In this document: one piece after another, positions 23,198 to 37,324 of the stretch | Layout of the letters: the number at the start of each line of letters is the position of its first letter | How positions within the stretch are numbered: position 1 is the stretch's first letter | Assembly: GCA_037176905.1 (NCBI GenBank) | Contig: JBBBWG010030953.1 | Coordinates: 1-38,033 of the forward strand | DNA from: Azolla pinnata | Lineage: Eukaryota; Streptophyta; Polypodiopsida; Salviniales; Salviniaceae | Length of the DNA stretch: 38,033 nt | Direction: 5' to 3' | The notes under the pieces: model-generated | What the model saw: only the letters and a program-made list of their open reading frames with translations | Database searches by the model: none | What the model was told of the DNA's origin: nothing | Program-made: the position numbers and the translations under genes

Positions 23198-26100
23198 CTA
23201 CAATAATGAGCTGCTTGTTGGGTTAGCAAAATAATGTCTTCTATGGACGAGCTTTCTTTTGCTGACTCTCTCTGGAAGCATCTTCTGAACAAGACACGGG
23301 GGTTCTACAGAATCGTACTCTTCTCTTGTTCGGACAAACAAGTGGCCATCTAATACCAGTAACTGAAGTAGTTTTTGGCAGCTCTGACAGAAAAAAGAGA
23401 ACAAGAAACCTTCATCAGGTTACATACCTGTTGCATTTGCATGGTATATATATTTAATAATTTTGCACACAACTTGCTTAATATTTTCTAGTTGGCAATA
23501 TTAATTCCTACTATGCACATGTTCATATTTTTAAGTCATTCTAATTTTCATATATATGTTAACAGTAGTCAAACCAACCGTTGGGTTAAGCACGTCCACT
23601 TGCTCAACAATAGAATCCTGTAAACAGTGAACGACGAAGAGGTTTAAACTTCCATATGCACCTCTTCCAAAATGAAAATATTTAATTTTTGGCTCTATGG
23701 ACTAGCATATGACTTTTGCAGTTTATCTGCTGTAACATTTTAAACACAGTGCCAATGGAGTGTTGAATAAACTTGACCCACCTCCAGAATACCAGGGTGG
23801 AGCATCACAATTCCCATTATCCTTCGATTCAGGGCGGCTCGCATGTTAAAGTTCTCTTTACCATCTGCTTCTAGCCATGGTAGAATTGGTACAATTTCTA
23901 CCGGGTCATCTGAAAGCTTCCCTGGACAAAAAACATTTTGTAGTGGTAAATACCTAATAATATATTCCAAATAAATTCTCCTTCCAGCAAAGAAACCTGA
24001 TTTTGGCATATGGAGGAAGTATCTTTCATAGTTTGGTGCAGACACAATTCGCACATGATCAAACGCCATCACCTGAAAACAAGAAAAGAAGGGCGATTAA
24101 GACTTCACCAACTGGCTAGTTAGAATTCTTGTTTCTCTACAAACTTCCATTTCTATGCCATGATAGCAAGCAACACAGTTGGTTCCCATGTCGGAAACTA
24201 CTTTTTCATGTACTAACTTGGGATTCCGTTTCACTGGAGAGTTCAAGAAGATACTAAACGTCCATTCTACACCCAATCTTTACATGGCACTAAGAGACAT
24301 TGTGCTACCATTAGAAAAGCGTTTCAGGACATTGGTATGCCCATATTTATTCAAGATGCAATATGACGTACCCCTATTTTTTATGGCTCTCAGGCAGTCA
24401 TATGTCAAGTTTTCATCCCTTCTCCTGCCAATTTTTTCGAAGGCCTCTGGAAGAGGAAGTTTGGACGTTTAGACTTACCATATCAATGCAAATGGTTGCA
24501 TGGATCCAAAAAGCTTCTAAGCATTCAGCAAACGTCACAACCATGACTTGTCTAAACTAGCAGGTTTCATGTTTCCTACATCTTTTACCTGACCTTGAAT
24601 TTGTGGGGCAGCTTTCACTTGAATTCAAATGAGTTCAAGCGGTTAAAACGTAAAAGAGGCATTGAAATAAAAAACAAAGGCCTCAGATCAGCAGGTCTTA
24701 CCTCTCTTGCAAGTCCACGACACTGTAGTTTTCGTGCATGAGATTCTGTGATTTCAATCGTCACCTTACCTGAAAGAAGTATTTTGTTGTTACAATATAC
24801 ATCTTCAGAATAAAAAAATCAACACATTTTCTATAAGAAGCATGATGAGCTCTTGCGGTCATAATTTCAGTGTCAAGAAAAACCCCCATACATTTGTGAA
24901 CAGATATCTGCATATCTAGACTAGACTAACATACATAACAAATGAGTATAATATTCACTCATACAATTACCTTATTGTGCAATTTATTTCTTGGACCAGA
25001 GTTTGGTTCTACAGATAAGTGATCAATTAAGCTATACCATCATACATATCATCTAGCAGAACAAGTTTTCCTCTTACCCTAGGAGCATTTAATAGTAATC
25101 ATACTTGACTGCATGACTATCATATATTTACTAAAGAGAAAAGTTATACATGTTCTACATAGGTTTGTACAGGATAGTGGGCACCTTAGCCAAAAGCAAT
25201 AAATATAGTGAAGGGAAGAGCTTCAGAAGTAAACTATTATCAGTAAAGGAGATTAACCAACACAGTAATCAAGACAACAAACTTAGAGAAAAATGATAAG
25301 CATTTACCTTCATCTCCATTTATTTCTATTTTATCACCAATCCTTATCCCCTCTTCGCCAACATTTGAAACGGCCGCATGAACTTGTTCCAGCATACGTG
25401 CTTCATGTGTGTCATAAAGGTCAATAGAATGCTGATCTAAACCTTCTAATCGAGACCATTCCAACATATGTTGTTTATCAGCTGTTATTGGATTAGCAAA
25501 ATCAAGATTGCTTGGATTCAAACTCTTCTGTTGCACTAGCTCAGAGCTCTCCAGAGCATCAACCGGGTCAGAACCTTGTGGAGGTGGTGATGAAAAGTTA
25601 TAAGACTCTAAGAGAGAAACATTGCTTGGATCCATTGTAAGCATACTTTCAAGAGACATTACTGCAGAGTGAGCTTTCACTTCAATGCCTGGAAAACCTC
25701 TCTCTCTTCTCTGACCAAAGCCACCCTCCTCACATGCAGAACCAGTCCTAATCTTTGCTGCTTGTGTATCCTCCGATGTGAATAAATCCCTCTTACGTTT
25801 CCGAGTGGTTTCATCTTGATCTTTCTCACCAATACCCTTTTGCGGTAAAAATGGTTCAATGGAAAGTTGACCAGATAATACACTAGAAAAAAGATAAAAC
25901 AGCTCACCCCACTGTGGTTCAGGGTCCAATGTCACCCAGTCTTCATCTAAATGTGTCTTCATATTTCTGAACCACATCTCAAATGATTTGGAATCATAGC
26001 TAGTGGCAAGAGAAAAAGGAGATGAAGCTGAATTTTGATAGAATTTTGGAGAGAGCACGAAAGCGTGGCATTGGTCCCCAACAGCCTACACATACACAAT

Positions 26101-29100
26101 TACCTCAGGATAAAGAAATGGAAATGTACAGGAATTATATTGATGATTCCATGTCTATATTTTGTAGTTTACAGGAAAACAATTTAATCTTGAACAATAA
26201 AATTGGAAAACATACCACCATAGACTGGCTCTTAAGAAAATTGAACGCCGTGAAAACATCAGCCTCCTTACACCGACGCAATGCATCCACTAGAACTTGT
26301 GACACTTCTGATTCAACAGCTGAGTTCAGAAAAACTAATTTTATCAGTTCTACAGCCATTGCTGCACCTATAGAATTTTGTACCTTCTCATCACTCCCGA
26401 ATTCCTTCAACATGATGGGCCTCTGCATTTTCTTCCGAACGTTAAACCGATTGGGTCTACTTCTAGCAGTAATGGAGCTTTTTGCACTGGCATAAGTATA
26501 TGCATTGGCTAGCTTCCCTGCTATTGATTCATCTGATGCTTGCAAGGCACTCACGCCAAGGTCATTGTCTGTTGCTGGAATAGAAACACTCACATCACTT
26601 GTCTCAAACCTATGCAGGCCTATCATATTTGGAAAGGTTTGCGGGCCAACTTGTGAGCTCCTTAGACTTAGGGAAGAAATATCCAAATTTTTCTTCAAAG
26701 AGGTTGATCGTGCTGCATTCTTGCACCGAATAATATGATTAATTGCAGCAGAAAGTGATGGATCCTCAAAATCGTCCCAGGCATAAACTTTACATCCCAT
26801 TTGCAAATTCTCTTCACCAGTAGAATTGTATGAGTCATTGCCTGATCCCTGACCATCTGCATGAGAGCGAAGATATTTTGTGTACCGTGTTGCAAGGAGA
26901 TTAGAGAGTGCCATCATAGCCTTCCGAACAGCAGGAATCATCTTTAGGATAACACTTCTCCTGCTACATGTTTTGGGGGGTGCTGGTAACCCTGGTATTG
27001 TATTCCATTCCACACGATTGTATCTAGCACCTAAAATTGCTCTTTGTCTTGTATAGCATGCAACAAGGACTCTAGAAAAGAAAGAAAGGGATATTTCTCA
27101 ATAGTATAAAACGGGGCATAACCTGCTCATTTTCAATATTTTGGGTAACTCACCTGTCTGCTGCATCTGTCCACATATACTTCTTTTTCCGGAAAGGCCG
27201 AAATTTTTTTAGCACAATATTTGGCACAGAATTTGGTCGTGTATCTTCCTTAAAATCATCCATATCTGCAGGATTTTCTGGATCCATAATCCTCCCAGCT
27301 GAACCAGATTCCTTGCTTCCTTCAACAGACTGATGTTCTTCATAATGCCTTTTGGTAATCTCTAGCCTAACAGACTCAGTATTACCATCTGTCAATGACG
27401 AACATTTCTTTGAAATGTTTCTAGGCCCCAAAGCCATGTTTATCTGTGACGAGTTCAAGGAATCATCTTTGGAAGGTTGATTTTCCTGTTGCTTAATTCT
27501 TTGATTCTTCTCATATGAAACCCCCAAAACCTGCCAGTGCAAGTCACCGTGTTTAATTCTAATTCACAGACTGAATCCGTTTCACTAGAGATGTATTTAT
27601 CCTATCAATTCAGATTATATCAACCATGCCTAGACTTCTAGAATTGAACTCATGTTCTAGATTAAGAGGCAAATTAAACATTCATTGGGGAGTATGAAGG
27701 CAGGATATACTAGCAGATCTGGAAAGTAATGAATCAAAGTTTTTTTCACTCGTTATTCACTAGGATTGAGAACAATTTACCTTAAGCTGAATGCTAGGTA
27801 ATGAAATAGTCTATCATTTAGGTTTGATTGAAGTGACATTAGCATGCAGGGAATTCACCACAAAATATTATAAGAAGTGGCATATCATGATTTTCGTTTT
27901 CAAAATGAAGACATCAAGATCTGCTTTACATAGATCTACAGGAGATGTTTGCTTCATCATCACATTATGAAACAGCAGATAAATTCAGACTAACATTCAG
28001 AGAATATAATGACAGCCTCAAGGATTAAGGTTTGTTCTCAGTCAATCTATTTGAAGCAAAGCAGCTACCTAAAATTCATTCAACCAAAAACTTCATAACC
28101 TGATCAAGCGCGAGATTTAGTTCCCGAGCGATTCTCACACATTCTTCATATGGAAGCCGCCTGTTGTCATGTAATCCAATCCGTTCATGAAGCTTCGTCC
28201 GTTGCTCCATGCTCATAACTCTTAAGGATGACCATGATCGAGCACCAAAGAGCTTATTCAAATAGTAAAAACACAATGAATCATTAAAAAAATTAAAAAA
28301 AACAAGTGGGGAGAAGTCACTTATTCTGATTCATACAAACTAGTCTTACAATACCTCTGGTACTGTTGAACCTGGAAAAATACGCCTTGCAATTTTAGAT
28401 TGTGATCCACGATAGAAATACTCTAAACTCTTCCAATACTCTTCCAAGTTCGCCTTTGATAAGAGTTTAAAATAATGTCTAGGAGAAGGTCCAAGATTCA
28501 AAACATGTGCAGATATTGATGAAGGGGGATCAACAGCCGGTTCATCAATGTATGGGTTCAACTCTAATGCATAGGCTACCCCAGCTTGTGGAGACTCATG
28601 TACGTGATCTCTGATAACAGAGGGTATCATAACAATCCTAAGCAACTTGAAAGAAAGTATATAATATTTTAGCACATCAAAAGATAGTGAAAGTGTCTAC
28701 AACTACAAAATATGGATATTATATATAATGCCATATATCAGCTACCTTCAATCGTCGAAGGATATCTACAAGCCAAGCAAGACGCCCACTCGCATTTAAA
28801 TCTAGCAATGCTTCAGATTCCTTCCGAGGTAGGTCTGACAATCTCATTCCACGTCTGCAGCGCTCAGCAAGCCCTTTTATGTGTTTGGCTGAACCAATGA
28901 CCTGTAAGAAGAGTTCCAATGGCATGGACTGTACTGCAACAAGCAATGAAAAACTATCCCCACCACCATTTAATGCATCGCTTTCCTCCAAATGAGCATT
29001 TTCATCAGTTAACCCAGAAGTATAGAGCCACAAAAACTGATGAAGCATCCGACACCGGACAAGCTTTGCAGAAATGAAACCATTATCTTGTAAGGTATCT

Positions 29101-32100
29101 CCTTTGTCCACAATTTCAGGTTTGGGCATTCTCTGCACCCCATTCAAAGTGGGAATATTTTCATCCATCTTTGGTTTTCTCCAACGGCTTGAGCTCTGGT
29201 GGCGAACTAGCATGTCAAAAGCCCGTTGACGCTCATAAATTTCAGTCATCATATCTGGCGATATATCGATAGATGGCAAAAGCACTACATCCACTGTGCG
29301 AATTTGTCCATAGTTTGACACACCAGGGAGGCTCACTAGCATACATTTGCAACGCCCTTCTCTCTGTAGTTTCTGCAAGTTACGTACTACAGTCTTCCTG
29401 TCAAGAATCGTGTTTTTCCGATCCTCAAGCTCTTCCAACCACTTATGCAGTTCACTTCGCAGGATAAACTTCTCCTTCTGTTTTAAGATAACAAATGGAA
29501 GGAACTCAGTGTCTTGAATACCTAATAGATCATATTCTTTCAATTGATAATAGAAACAAACTAGAGGCTGAATACTCATTACATAATAAGTGGATATTTT
29601 ATTTCAATAAATTCTATTTTCTGGAGAACTCCAGGTACTACTTTGTCAAGGTACGCTATAGACATAGCTATTAGAAAATATGATCTGAATTCCCTAATAA
29701 AATATCTGATGCCATGCAGCAATCTCCTAGAGGTGGGACGTTTATTCATTTACAATGAAACATTGACCGCACTCACCTCCAGCCTTTCCATAATCCATAT
29801 TTCCCGTTGTGTATGTGCAGTTGACAGTGCCACAGTTCGTTGATTACATTTCGAAAAGGCAATAGGCAAGGAATCATGATTTCCCCCAAGACCTGAAAAC
29901 CTGATAGGTACTGGAGAGTCCCCATCTCCTGCTGATGTATCCAACTCAGTATAAGGAACTAAATCTAATCCCATCACTAGAGATTTATCATCGACTAGTT
30001 TATCAGACCCATCAGTAGACCACATATTTTCTGGAAATAGTTGACGATCATCAGACATAGGTATGACTGCTTCTGTTTTACATTTCCTCATAAATGGCAT
30101 CTCTGGCCCTTGCTTGTGTGCATTTTCTTCACTGCAATCAGCATCGACTGGAGGATCGCTGCAGTCTTCCGGGGCCCATACCCGGTATTGGGTAGATCGT
30201 TTGTGGTTTTCCACTTGCAAACGCAAGCCATGATTTGGAATCATGTCAGTCAACCGAAAATAATTTTTCCTGTTACTGATACCGAGACGACTGAAAATCT
30301 GTGATGAAACACCAAATTTTTATTAACTAGAATTGTATGAATTGCATTGAAATGTCATGCTTGGTATATCCTAAATCCACCTCAGTAACTGCAACTCCAT
30401 CTGATCCTCCTTGCTTGATGCTATCATAAATTTGGCGGTTCATTGAAAGTTCAACCACCTGCTCTGTAATCTGTCCACGCTTTGTGCCTTTGGGATGTGA
30501 TTCTAAACCCACGTCATCAGCATTCACAGCATTAGTTTTTGAAGCAAATGATTTTGGATCAAAGGGCTTCAAAAGGCGTATACATGGTAGAACCTGCACA
30601 AGAAAATGGAGAAATCTGAACACAAAAGGTATAAACCACGAAACAAACTTTATTAAATACAAAATAAAGAAAGTAATACCTTGTTCTCTACTTTTGCATC
30701 AAAGGTCTCGACCATACCGGCTGCAACCAACCTTCCAAGTATCTGCAAAAAACGTAAGGATTTATTAGTGATTTATGGTCATAAACTAGCTCATGATGAA
30801 ATAATGCACCGAGTATTACCCTTCGCCATGCACGATGCCCAGATGTGTAGCGATACCCCAAGCTCACTTTAAGATCTGAAATTACTAGCACCTTATTGTC
30901 GGTCTCCTCCAATTTCTTGCAAATTGATTTTAATGCAGGCAAGTCATCGTTTATGAGAACATCTTTCACATTACAGACTTGGTTTGATTCTCCTTCAGTA
31001 ACAATAATACCAGAATCATGATCCAGAGTGGCTATGGAAGAATTCTGAATATCAAATCTTTGCTGAAATCCAAGTTTCATGTCTTTGGCAAATCTTTTCA
31101 AGTGGACAAGATTTGTGGCGATAGGGCGTTCACCCCTATATATTGAAGATTGCCTCACTACTAAACCTCGTGTTTCCAAACTTTTTATTATATAAAAAAG
31201 TTTATTGCCACTGATGCCAAATTCTTTACCAATCTGGTACTGTGTAACTCCATTGCCCCTGCATGTGAAATGCTTCAGCTTGCAATGAAAGCAACATGCA
31301 AAGAACTTTCATAGATACAGGTCAAACAATTGGCCCACAAAGAAACTTGCAAATAGCCTAAGATTCATAAGGCCACGTCCTCTTCCATTATGAGCCTTTA
31401 TGAAACACTGTAATTTCCATAAATATAAAATGGACAGTTTCCTTAGCTACTTTTACCTCAACAATAACCTGAAAAGAATTCTGGTGTAGAGCCCCATGGC
31501 CCGTCAACCACAACATCACATTCAAAAGGACTGCTCCGGCCTCCAAATGACACTATGCTTACTAATATCATGTGTTTTTAGGCAGTAAATCAGTCATGTA
31601 TAGGTAGATCATCTAGCCATTAACCAATAATGCATGGATGTACGCTCAATTTCTTTGTGACAAAGTAAACAATACATCCAGACAGTAAATAGTGTTGAGG
31701 TGAACAGCATAAACCCAATTTTAACTGCCATGGAAGAACGCTAAACGCGGTATCCATCCAATGTTGGCCATAATTGCATCAAGTTCCCACAATATTGCCA
31801 ATCAGGGAGAGTTCTTCTATCAGTGTGAACAGAATAACATTGACATGTCTTGAAATTTCCTCTAGGTGGAAAGTGTGGCACGATTGGTTTGGGAAATGCC
31901 CTTTACACATACGCAAGTAGTTTCATGGCGGCATTCAGGTACGCATGGACAGTAACAGATACAAAGAAGAGATAAAATAATAGCTCATGACATCTGAAAA
32001 TGGTTACAGCTGTCAATGTTAGTTCTTCAATTCCAGTCAAAACACTTGTCTTCCTGGCTTCAAAAGGTTAACTCCTTAAAAAGAATCATGAGATACGATT

Positions 32101-32917
32101 GTTTGTTGTCTATCTTTGAATAAAATTTATACATGCAAAAGATTGCCCAGTAAAGAAGCGATTTTACAGATTGAGAAGGAAAAGGCTGTGCTTAATCTCT
32201 GGAAATTTGACACAAAAAGGAGTTTCTGCCTAAGTTTTCAAATGTGCAGAGTATAAGAGTGTACAGGCAGCAAGCCAATAAGATCAAAATTACGTAGCAT
32301 GGTGGCTATTTCCTTCTTTTAATTTGATCCCTGGTGTTAATCATGTGCTAAGAAAACTTGAGATATAGAACCTTGTTTCACCACTCAGATTTGAGTGTTA
32401 CCTGGCTTTCCCAAGGCGTTCAAGGATCAACCGTTGTACTGGTGAAAGTTTTGCATCACAGTGCCGAAGGTCACATGCACCAAGGAAGCTCTCCCGCAGA
32501 TCCTCCGACGCAATAATCTTAATGTCCATTTGCTCCGCATCCTGAAAATCTTGGATGGAGAGATCGGTGCACGAGACCGCGCCACAATTAGGTATTTCGA
32601 AGCTCAAGCAAGCAGTCGAAAGAAGAAGTTTCCATAGGAGCTGTTTCACAAGAGGATCGAGGGGCGGAGACGACGAAGAAAGGCCGGCACTTTGGAGACG
32701 GTTCCACAAATTTACCAAAGCACATCCTGCCCAAAAACAAAAAGAAATCAATTGCGACCTCAGCTTCCATCCGCCCGTGAGGGGCAACTAGCAAGCAGCG
32801 TAGACAAGAAATACAAGAAGAAGAAAAAAGAAAAGAAAAGAAAGGAGGGGATGTAGCTTCACCTCCTGGGCCTTCTGCAGCTATCTCTTGCAAAGCAACA
32901 GAAATTAGGGCATCCAT
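23198..32917 (-). CDS. GTF3C1: TFIIIC largest subunit, B-block-binding protein (GTF3C1/tau138-like)
   Basis: This is the subunit of the RNA polymerase III factor TFIIIC that binds the B box of tRNA genes. Sixteen minus-strand exons: 32863-32917, 32402-32726, 30820-31258, 30680-30742, 30381-30593, 29777-30298, 28746-29477, 28355-28645, 28100-28252, 27154-27531, 26216-27071, 25308-26085, 24702-24769, 23782-24072, 23579-23617 and 23198-23383. All phases close, giving 1795 aa, near the plant family size. The start MDALISVALQEIAAEG matches plant homologues. The winged-helix B-block domain spans about residues 112-180 (LSPVQRLILERL; GVTQYQIGKEFGISGNKLFY). Later landmarks are NLQKLQREGRCKCM, RLPYEECVRIARELNLALDQ, KKFRPFRKKKYMWTDAADR and FDHVRIVSAPNYERYF. 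The conserved C terminus LLVLDGHLFVRT...HYFANPTSSSLL is typical. Intron 2 is about 1.1 kb. Confidence 0.92.
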
Positions 32918-34153
32918 GGCGAGCTCAGGCGAGGATTTGGGCCTTCATAAAGGACGGACTGATTGACTGACTGAGGGATGCTGAAGTGACAGAAAGAATT
33001 TCAACAGAAGAAACCCATGAAGGAAGGAAGGAAGGTTGCAAAATATGCTGCCAAATCTCTCTACTCAAATTTGGACCTTTTTTTGTTGCTGTGTAATTTT
33101 GAACTATTTGTACTTGTGAATTCTTGTGAATTCTTTGTGAAAAAACACACTATTTGCACTTGTGAATTCTTGAGTCACATTTCTGCGCTTCGAACGCGGT
33201 AAAAATACAAGTGGGCATCGAGATCGACACAGTGGTAGAGCGGACGTCTCGTTGGAAATTTCGATGGTATTGGACGTGGAAATCATTCAATTCTTTGCCG
33301 TTAGCTGAATTGGTGAAGTAAGGCCTTTCATGCATATGATGCATGAGCTTGAGGTTTAAGCCGATTGGCTAGAGACCTATTCGCAAGCTTAAAAATGATT
33401 TGCTCCAACCTTAGAATGATAATGGATATAGCCTTGCCACAGTTCTTGCGACGATGAGGTAATGGGAGTCGTTTGAGCCCAAGATTTTGTAAACTTGTTT
33501 ATGCCATTGTCTGCAAATTTGCGGAGTTTGTCAAAGAGCTTGATGCAACAAGTGATAGTTTTTGTTGGGGGAGGGTGTATCCATCGATTCGTTTGCATTT
33601 GCTTGGCGTGTGAGGTATTCGAATAAACTTCATTTGATCATTGATTCAAGAGAATTAAAGATTGATTGATGTAACCTAAAGCACGAAAAAGCCCATTTCA
33701 CAAATGCCCTAAGATCTCCCTCCATGCATGTCAAACACAAGTACATATGTTGTACATTACCAGGTCTTGAAATTGAGTTGGTTCATCAAAACCTTTGAAT
33801 CCTCTCCATTTCAATTCTCTGCTCTCTCACTTTCTTCCAGATCTCAAATTTCTTATACAAAGTTTTCCAAATTTCCTTCATTTTTTCATTACAACTCTCA
33901 TATGTCAAGTAACTATGGAGGAAAGCCGGGTCATTCAGAATCAGGATATCATTCGCACTGATCAGAAGAAGATTACAGCTGCTTAATCGCAGTGCAAGGT
34001 GAACAAATATATATATATATATATATAGCCACTGCATATATGGTGTGCTTCGCACAATACATTTTATATGCACAGAATATTTATACATAATCACGGGTAT
34101 TTTTGCTTACAGCAACAACCCATGTCTAGAAATGAAGAAGAACATCGTTTTTT
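32918..34153. other. TFIIIC upstream region and START-gene 3' flank
   Basis: No gene is seen. The region contains a short direct repeat of TTGTGAATTCTT near 33114-33170 and an A-box-like fragment near 33225, and ends with a (TA)n tract. The TFIIIC promoter must lie near 32920-33100, but no clear core element was recognised. Confidence 0.5.
34006..34027. repeat. (TA)n microsatellite
   Basis: About ten TA dinucleotides, downstream of the START gene. Confidence 0.85.
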
Positions 34154-37003
34154 TTAACACGCAAACCGTTGTTCTTTCGCTTCTGGTTTGGCTCTACGTC
34201 TTACTGTTGAGGACGATTGGACAAGTTTCTTGATTGCATACAGCGCAGCTATTTTCGCGCCGACTGGCGCAGATCCCCGTGTGCAAAAGGCTGCTGCTCC
34301 AAGGACCAAAATACTGTTTCTCATCCACTTCCTGGTCTTGTTCGTCAAGAAGCTTCTTCGTTTCTTGCTACCTTCACTGATCAAGCTCCGTTTTGGTGCG
34401 ATGGGAGCTGGAGAACCAGTCGAATTCCGTATAACACCATCAGGCAGCTGCATCATTATCAAAAAATGTGAATAAGCAAGCAAGCTCACCCATCAGCCAA
34501 TATACAAATCGGCATGTACATCGTGCATATACAATATGCCATATCTCATTTGTTTCAGAAATACTCCAATTCTACGCCATACGCTACCTTCCGAGCCAAT
34601 GTAACTGCATTCCATTCGCCCTTGTATTGAGCTCCTCTATGGTTCCGGAGGCTCTTTTCCATGAGGCACATATAGCTCCATATTCTACACGAGAACGCCA
34701 TTTTTGCCACAGATGTGGTATCTTCCTGATGCCACATCTTTATCTCGCAATCGTTGCTGCCTGGAACTGCGAAATGATAGAAAAATAGCTAAATATGAGT
34801 CGCAGCAAATACAAGATTTCACGTCAAACACTTCATATATTCGGGGCATGTATGGCAAACGCTCACACAATCTCGCTATTCTTTAAACTAGAAAGATCTG
34901 TTCTTGGAATTTAGAGAAGTATAAAAGCACAAGACTATTGGCAAACCTTTATGTATATGCCATCCAGAGATGTAATGCTCAACCCGAGTATGAGATGCAT
35001 CGCGCTGTGCTCGAGGATGATCGCATTGCTGGATATAACGTGAAAGGTAAATTCTCTTATTTACAAGCCTGTCAAGTTGAAAAATATTAACTCTTTCGAC
35101 TGCATATGATGTTACCATATGAAAGTTTAGGTGCTCTTCTCTTCAAATCCTCCCCCTCCCATGTCTAGTACAGAAAATATCTAGGGTGTAGAATGAAACA
35201 GCTTCACTGTGGATCTGTACTTCATCCCTTGTTACCCCATGTCTGCTCGAGTACCAAAAAAGATTGAGGATGTAGTACTCAACCCCCTAAATATCAATGT
35301 CTTAATCCTTTGCTCCCCCATGTCTGCTTGAGTACAAGCATGTAGGACTCGACCTCCTAAGTATTACATCTGCACTTCATCCTTAATTATCCCTGAGTCT
35401 ATTTGAGTGCCCAAAATGGTTGAGGGTATGGAACTCAATTTCCTAACTAAAATTCTGTGCATAGAATCTTACCTGCTTGGTTTTGCCACTTTCTTTTAAG
35501 TTCTCAGTGCCAGAAAATGTGTGTAAAGACCTCAATCTGCTTCGTGAGAAAACATAACCCACTACTATACCGCACCAGAAAGATGCTGTTAACAAAATGG
35601 AATGCACTATGAAGAAAAACGTTCACAGACTCCAAACCTTAGCAAAGCAATAGTAAGACCCATCCTCTCCTTCCCAGAGCCTCCACGCCATCACATACTC
35701 TCTGGGATGCACAAAGGGGAACCTCTTAACAAAACGGCCGATCTCCTGCCCAGTAACTTCATTCACTTCCAGCTGTTCGAACCCTTTGAAAGTGTGATCC
35801 CACTGCATCCGATAATCATTGTCCATATAGAAGTCCCTTAGCTGTTCGGGAGAGCACTCCCTGAAAATAGATGTGCTAAGGTACTCCATCGGCCTCCCAT
35901 CCTGCAAAATAGCATATAGTAGTCCCACACATGCTCGTCACGAAAACCCATATTCTTTTCATAGTAAGTTCCTTCACAGTTATCAATGAGCAGAGAAGCT
36001 CTTATGACAAACCTCAGGTTCTCGTTGTTTGGCATTATATGAGAGGCGTTCATTCTGCTTATCTACGACTAGCGTCCAAGGGACGTGTGCCCCATCCTCC
36101 TCGAGTAACACAGAAAGTAGTCGCTTAAGGTCAGCTTCTGTCACGATAGAAGCGTGATCTTCTGCCATTATATCCCCATTCCCACTGTAAATCAAACCAA
36201 AACACAAGGTCTGCTTAAGTAGAAGCAAACACATGCGTAACTTATTAGCTATAAGATTCGACAGGTTCGACATTCAGCTTGATCAAAAACTCATTTTTAG
36301 AACAGGCGTGCCTTGGATTTAGAATTAGATGAGATATGTTTCGACGTTGGATATCCCCACCGATATAGCACACAATAACAATAACAATGAATTCTAGTAC
36401 ATGTGTGCATGTGCGTGTGCGTGTATAACATGAAACCTACCAACACCTCCAGGAGCCACATATAAGGAGGAGTATGATATAAATACATATTGATTCTATT
36501 ACCATGTTGATTCCTTCTTGATTTTATTATACATATTGAGAACCCATATCATATGCACGTTCGTGCAGCCATATAACTTAAAAGCGTGTAAGAAGCGCAT
36601 GAATTTATGCATCGGCGGATCTTCCCAAAAAAAAAAACCCCATCACTGATGCTGCCATGAATCCTCCCAAGATAAAATATCAGAAGTTAGCGAGCATAAT
36701 CATGGTACCCAATTCAATCTCTCGTTTGTTACGGTATAGAAAACGGATTAGAAGGATTAGACCCGAGATTAAGAAACATACATACCTCTTGCTGGTGGCA
36801 GTGGTAGTAGCAGTAAACGTAGATGATGCCGATGAAGGAGAAGAAAACGCCACCAATCTGGAGAAGGACGCGAAGGAGGAGGAGAGGGCTCGAAGAGTGT
36901 GAAGGGCGAGGAGGAGGAGGAGGGCGAGAAGAAGAAGGAGAGGAGAGACGGCCCATCCATTGCTCTGCCAATCTTCTCGGCTTCCGGACCAGCTGAGGTC
37001 CAT
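34154..37003 (-). CDS. START-domain lipid-transfer protein with N-terminal membrane anchor
   Basis: This is a StAR-related lipid-binding protein of the plant membrane-anchored START group (At1g64720/At5g54170-like, by recall). Six minus-strand exons, 36786-37003, 36013-36184, 35638-35901, 34947-35028, 34588-34766 and 34154-34447, join in phase to 402 aa. Residues about 19-38 are a Leu-rich hydrophobic segment, likely a signal anchor. The START domain spans about 80-305. Landmarks are FRECSPEQLRDFYMDNDYR, QWDHTFKGFEQLE, KRFPFVHPREYVMAWRLWEG, QCDHPRAQ, HYISGWHIHKVPGSND, EIKMWHQED and FSCRIWSYMCLMEKSLR. The MWHQED to SCRIW interval looks about three residues shorter than in the Arabidopsis relatives I recall. 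The Lys/Arg-rich tail ends with a second weakly hydrophobic stretch (about residues 345-375). The lipid ligand is unknown. The first exon's frame was chosen because only it joins in phase to exon 2. Confidence 0.88.
35150..35460. repeat. Diverged tandem array in START-gene intron 3
   Basis: About four copies of a 73-85 bp unit share CCCATGTCT(G/A)..GAGTAC, AGGATGTAG.ACTCAA and CCTAA(A/G)TAT blocks. They begin near 35156, 35235, 35316 and 35388. Copies differ by many substitutions and gaps. Confidence 0.6.
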
Positions 37004-37282
37004 CCTGGGACCTGGGGATCAGTCAGGAACACCTGTACCCGTCTCTGAATCGAACTCCTCCCAAGGGGAACAGAGGAAGGGGGAGGAAAGGAGAGCTATG
37101 GAGAAGGCTAGGAGACTTCATGTCCTTTTCTAGAGGTGGACTTGGCTATGGAGGGAGGCAGGGGAAGGAGGATAGAGAGACATTTCTTGAATCTAGTCAG
37201 CAAAGATGAGGATGAAGGAAGAGGGAGCCCATGAAGAGGACATGAACATGAACAAGGGCCAGTAGTCATTCATCATGTGTCA

Positions 37283-37324
37283 TAAGAAGAAGAAGAAGAA
37301 GAAGATGATGATGATGATGATGAT
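37283..37324. repeat. (GAA)n(GAT)n compound microsatellite
   Basis: About seven AGA/GAA units followed by six GAT units. Confidence 0.85.

Noticed and set aside
33215-33265. tRNA-like segment containing ACACAGTGGTAGAGCGG
   Set aside because: It resembles a tRNA A box, but no anticodon arm, B box (GGTTCGANTCC) or acceptor-stem pairing could be found nearby, so neither a tRNA nor a SINE can be supported.
35028-35051. Earlier acceptors for START-gene exon 4 that would add RIYLSRYIQ
   Set aside because: The acceptor at 35029/35030 joins FAK directly to QCDHPRAQ, matching the family pattern (IK-ECDH) without an insertion.
36729-37032. Alternative first-exon frames of the START gene with hydrophobic C termini
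   Set aside because: Only the frame starting at 37003 ends in the phase required by the exon at 36013-36184.
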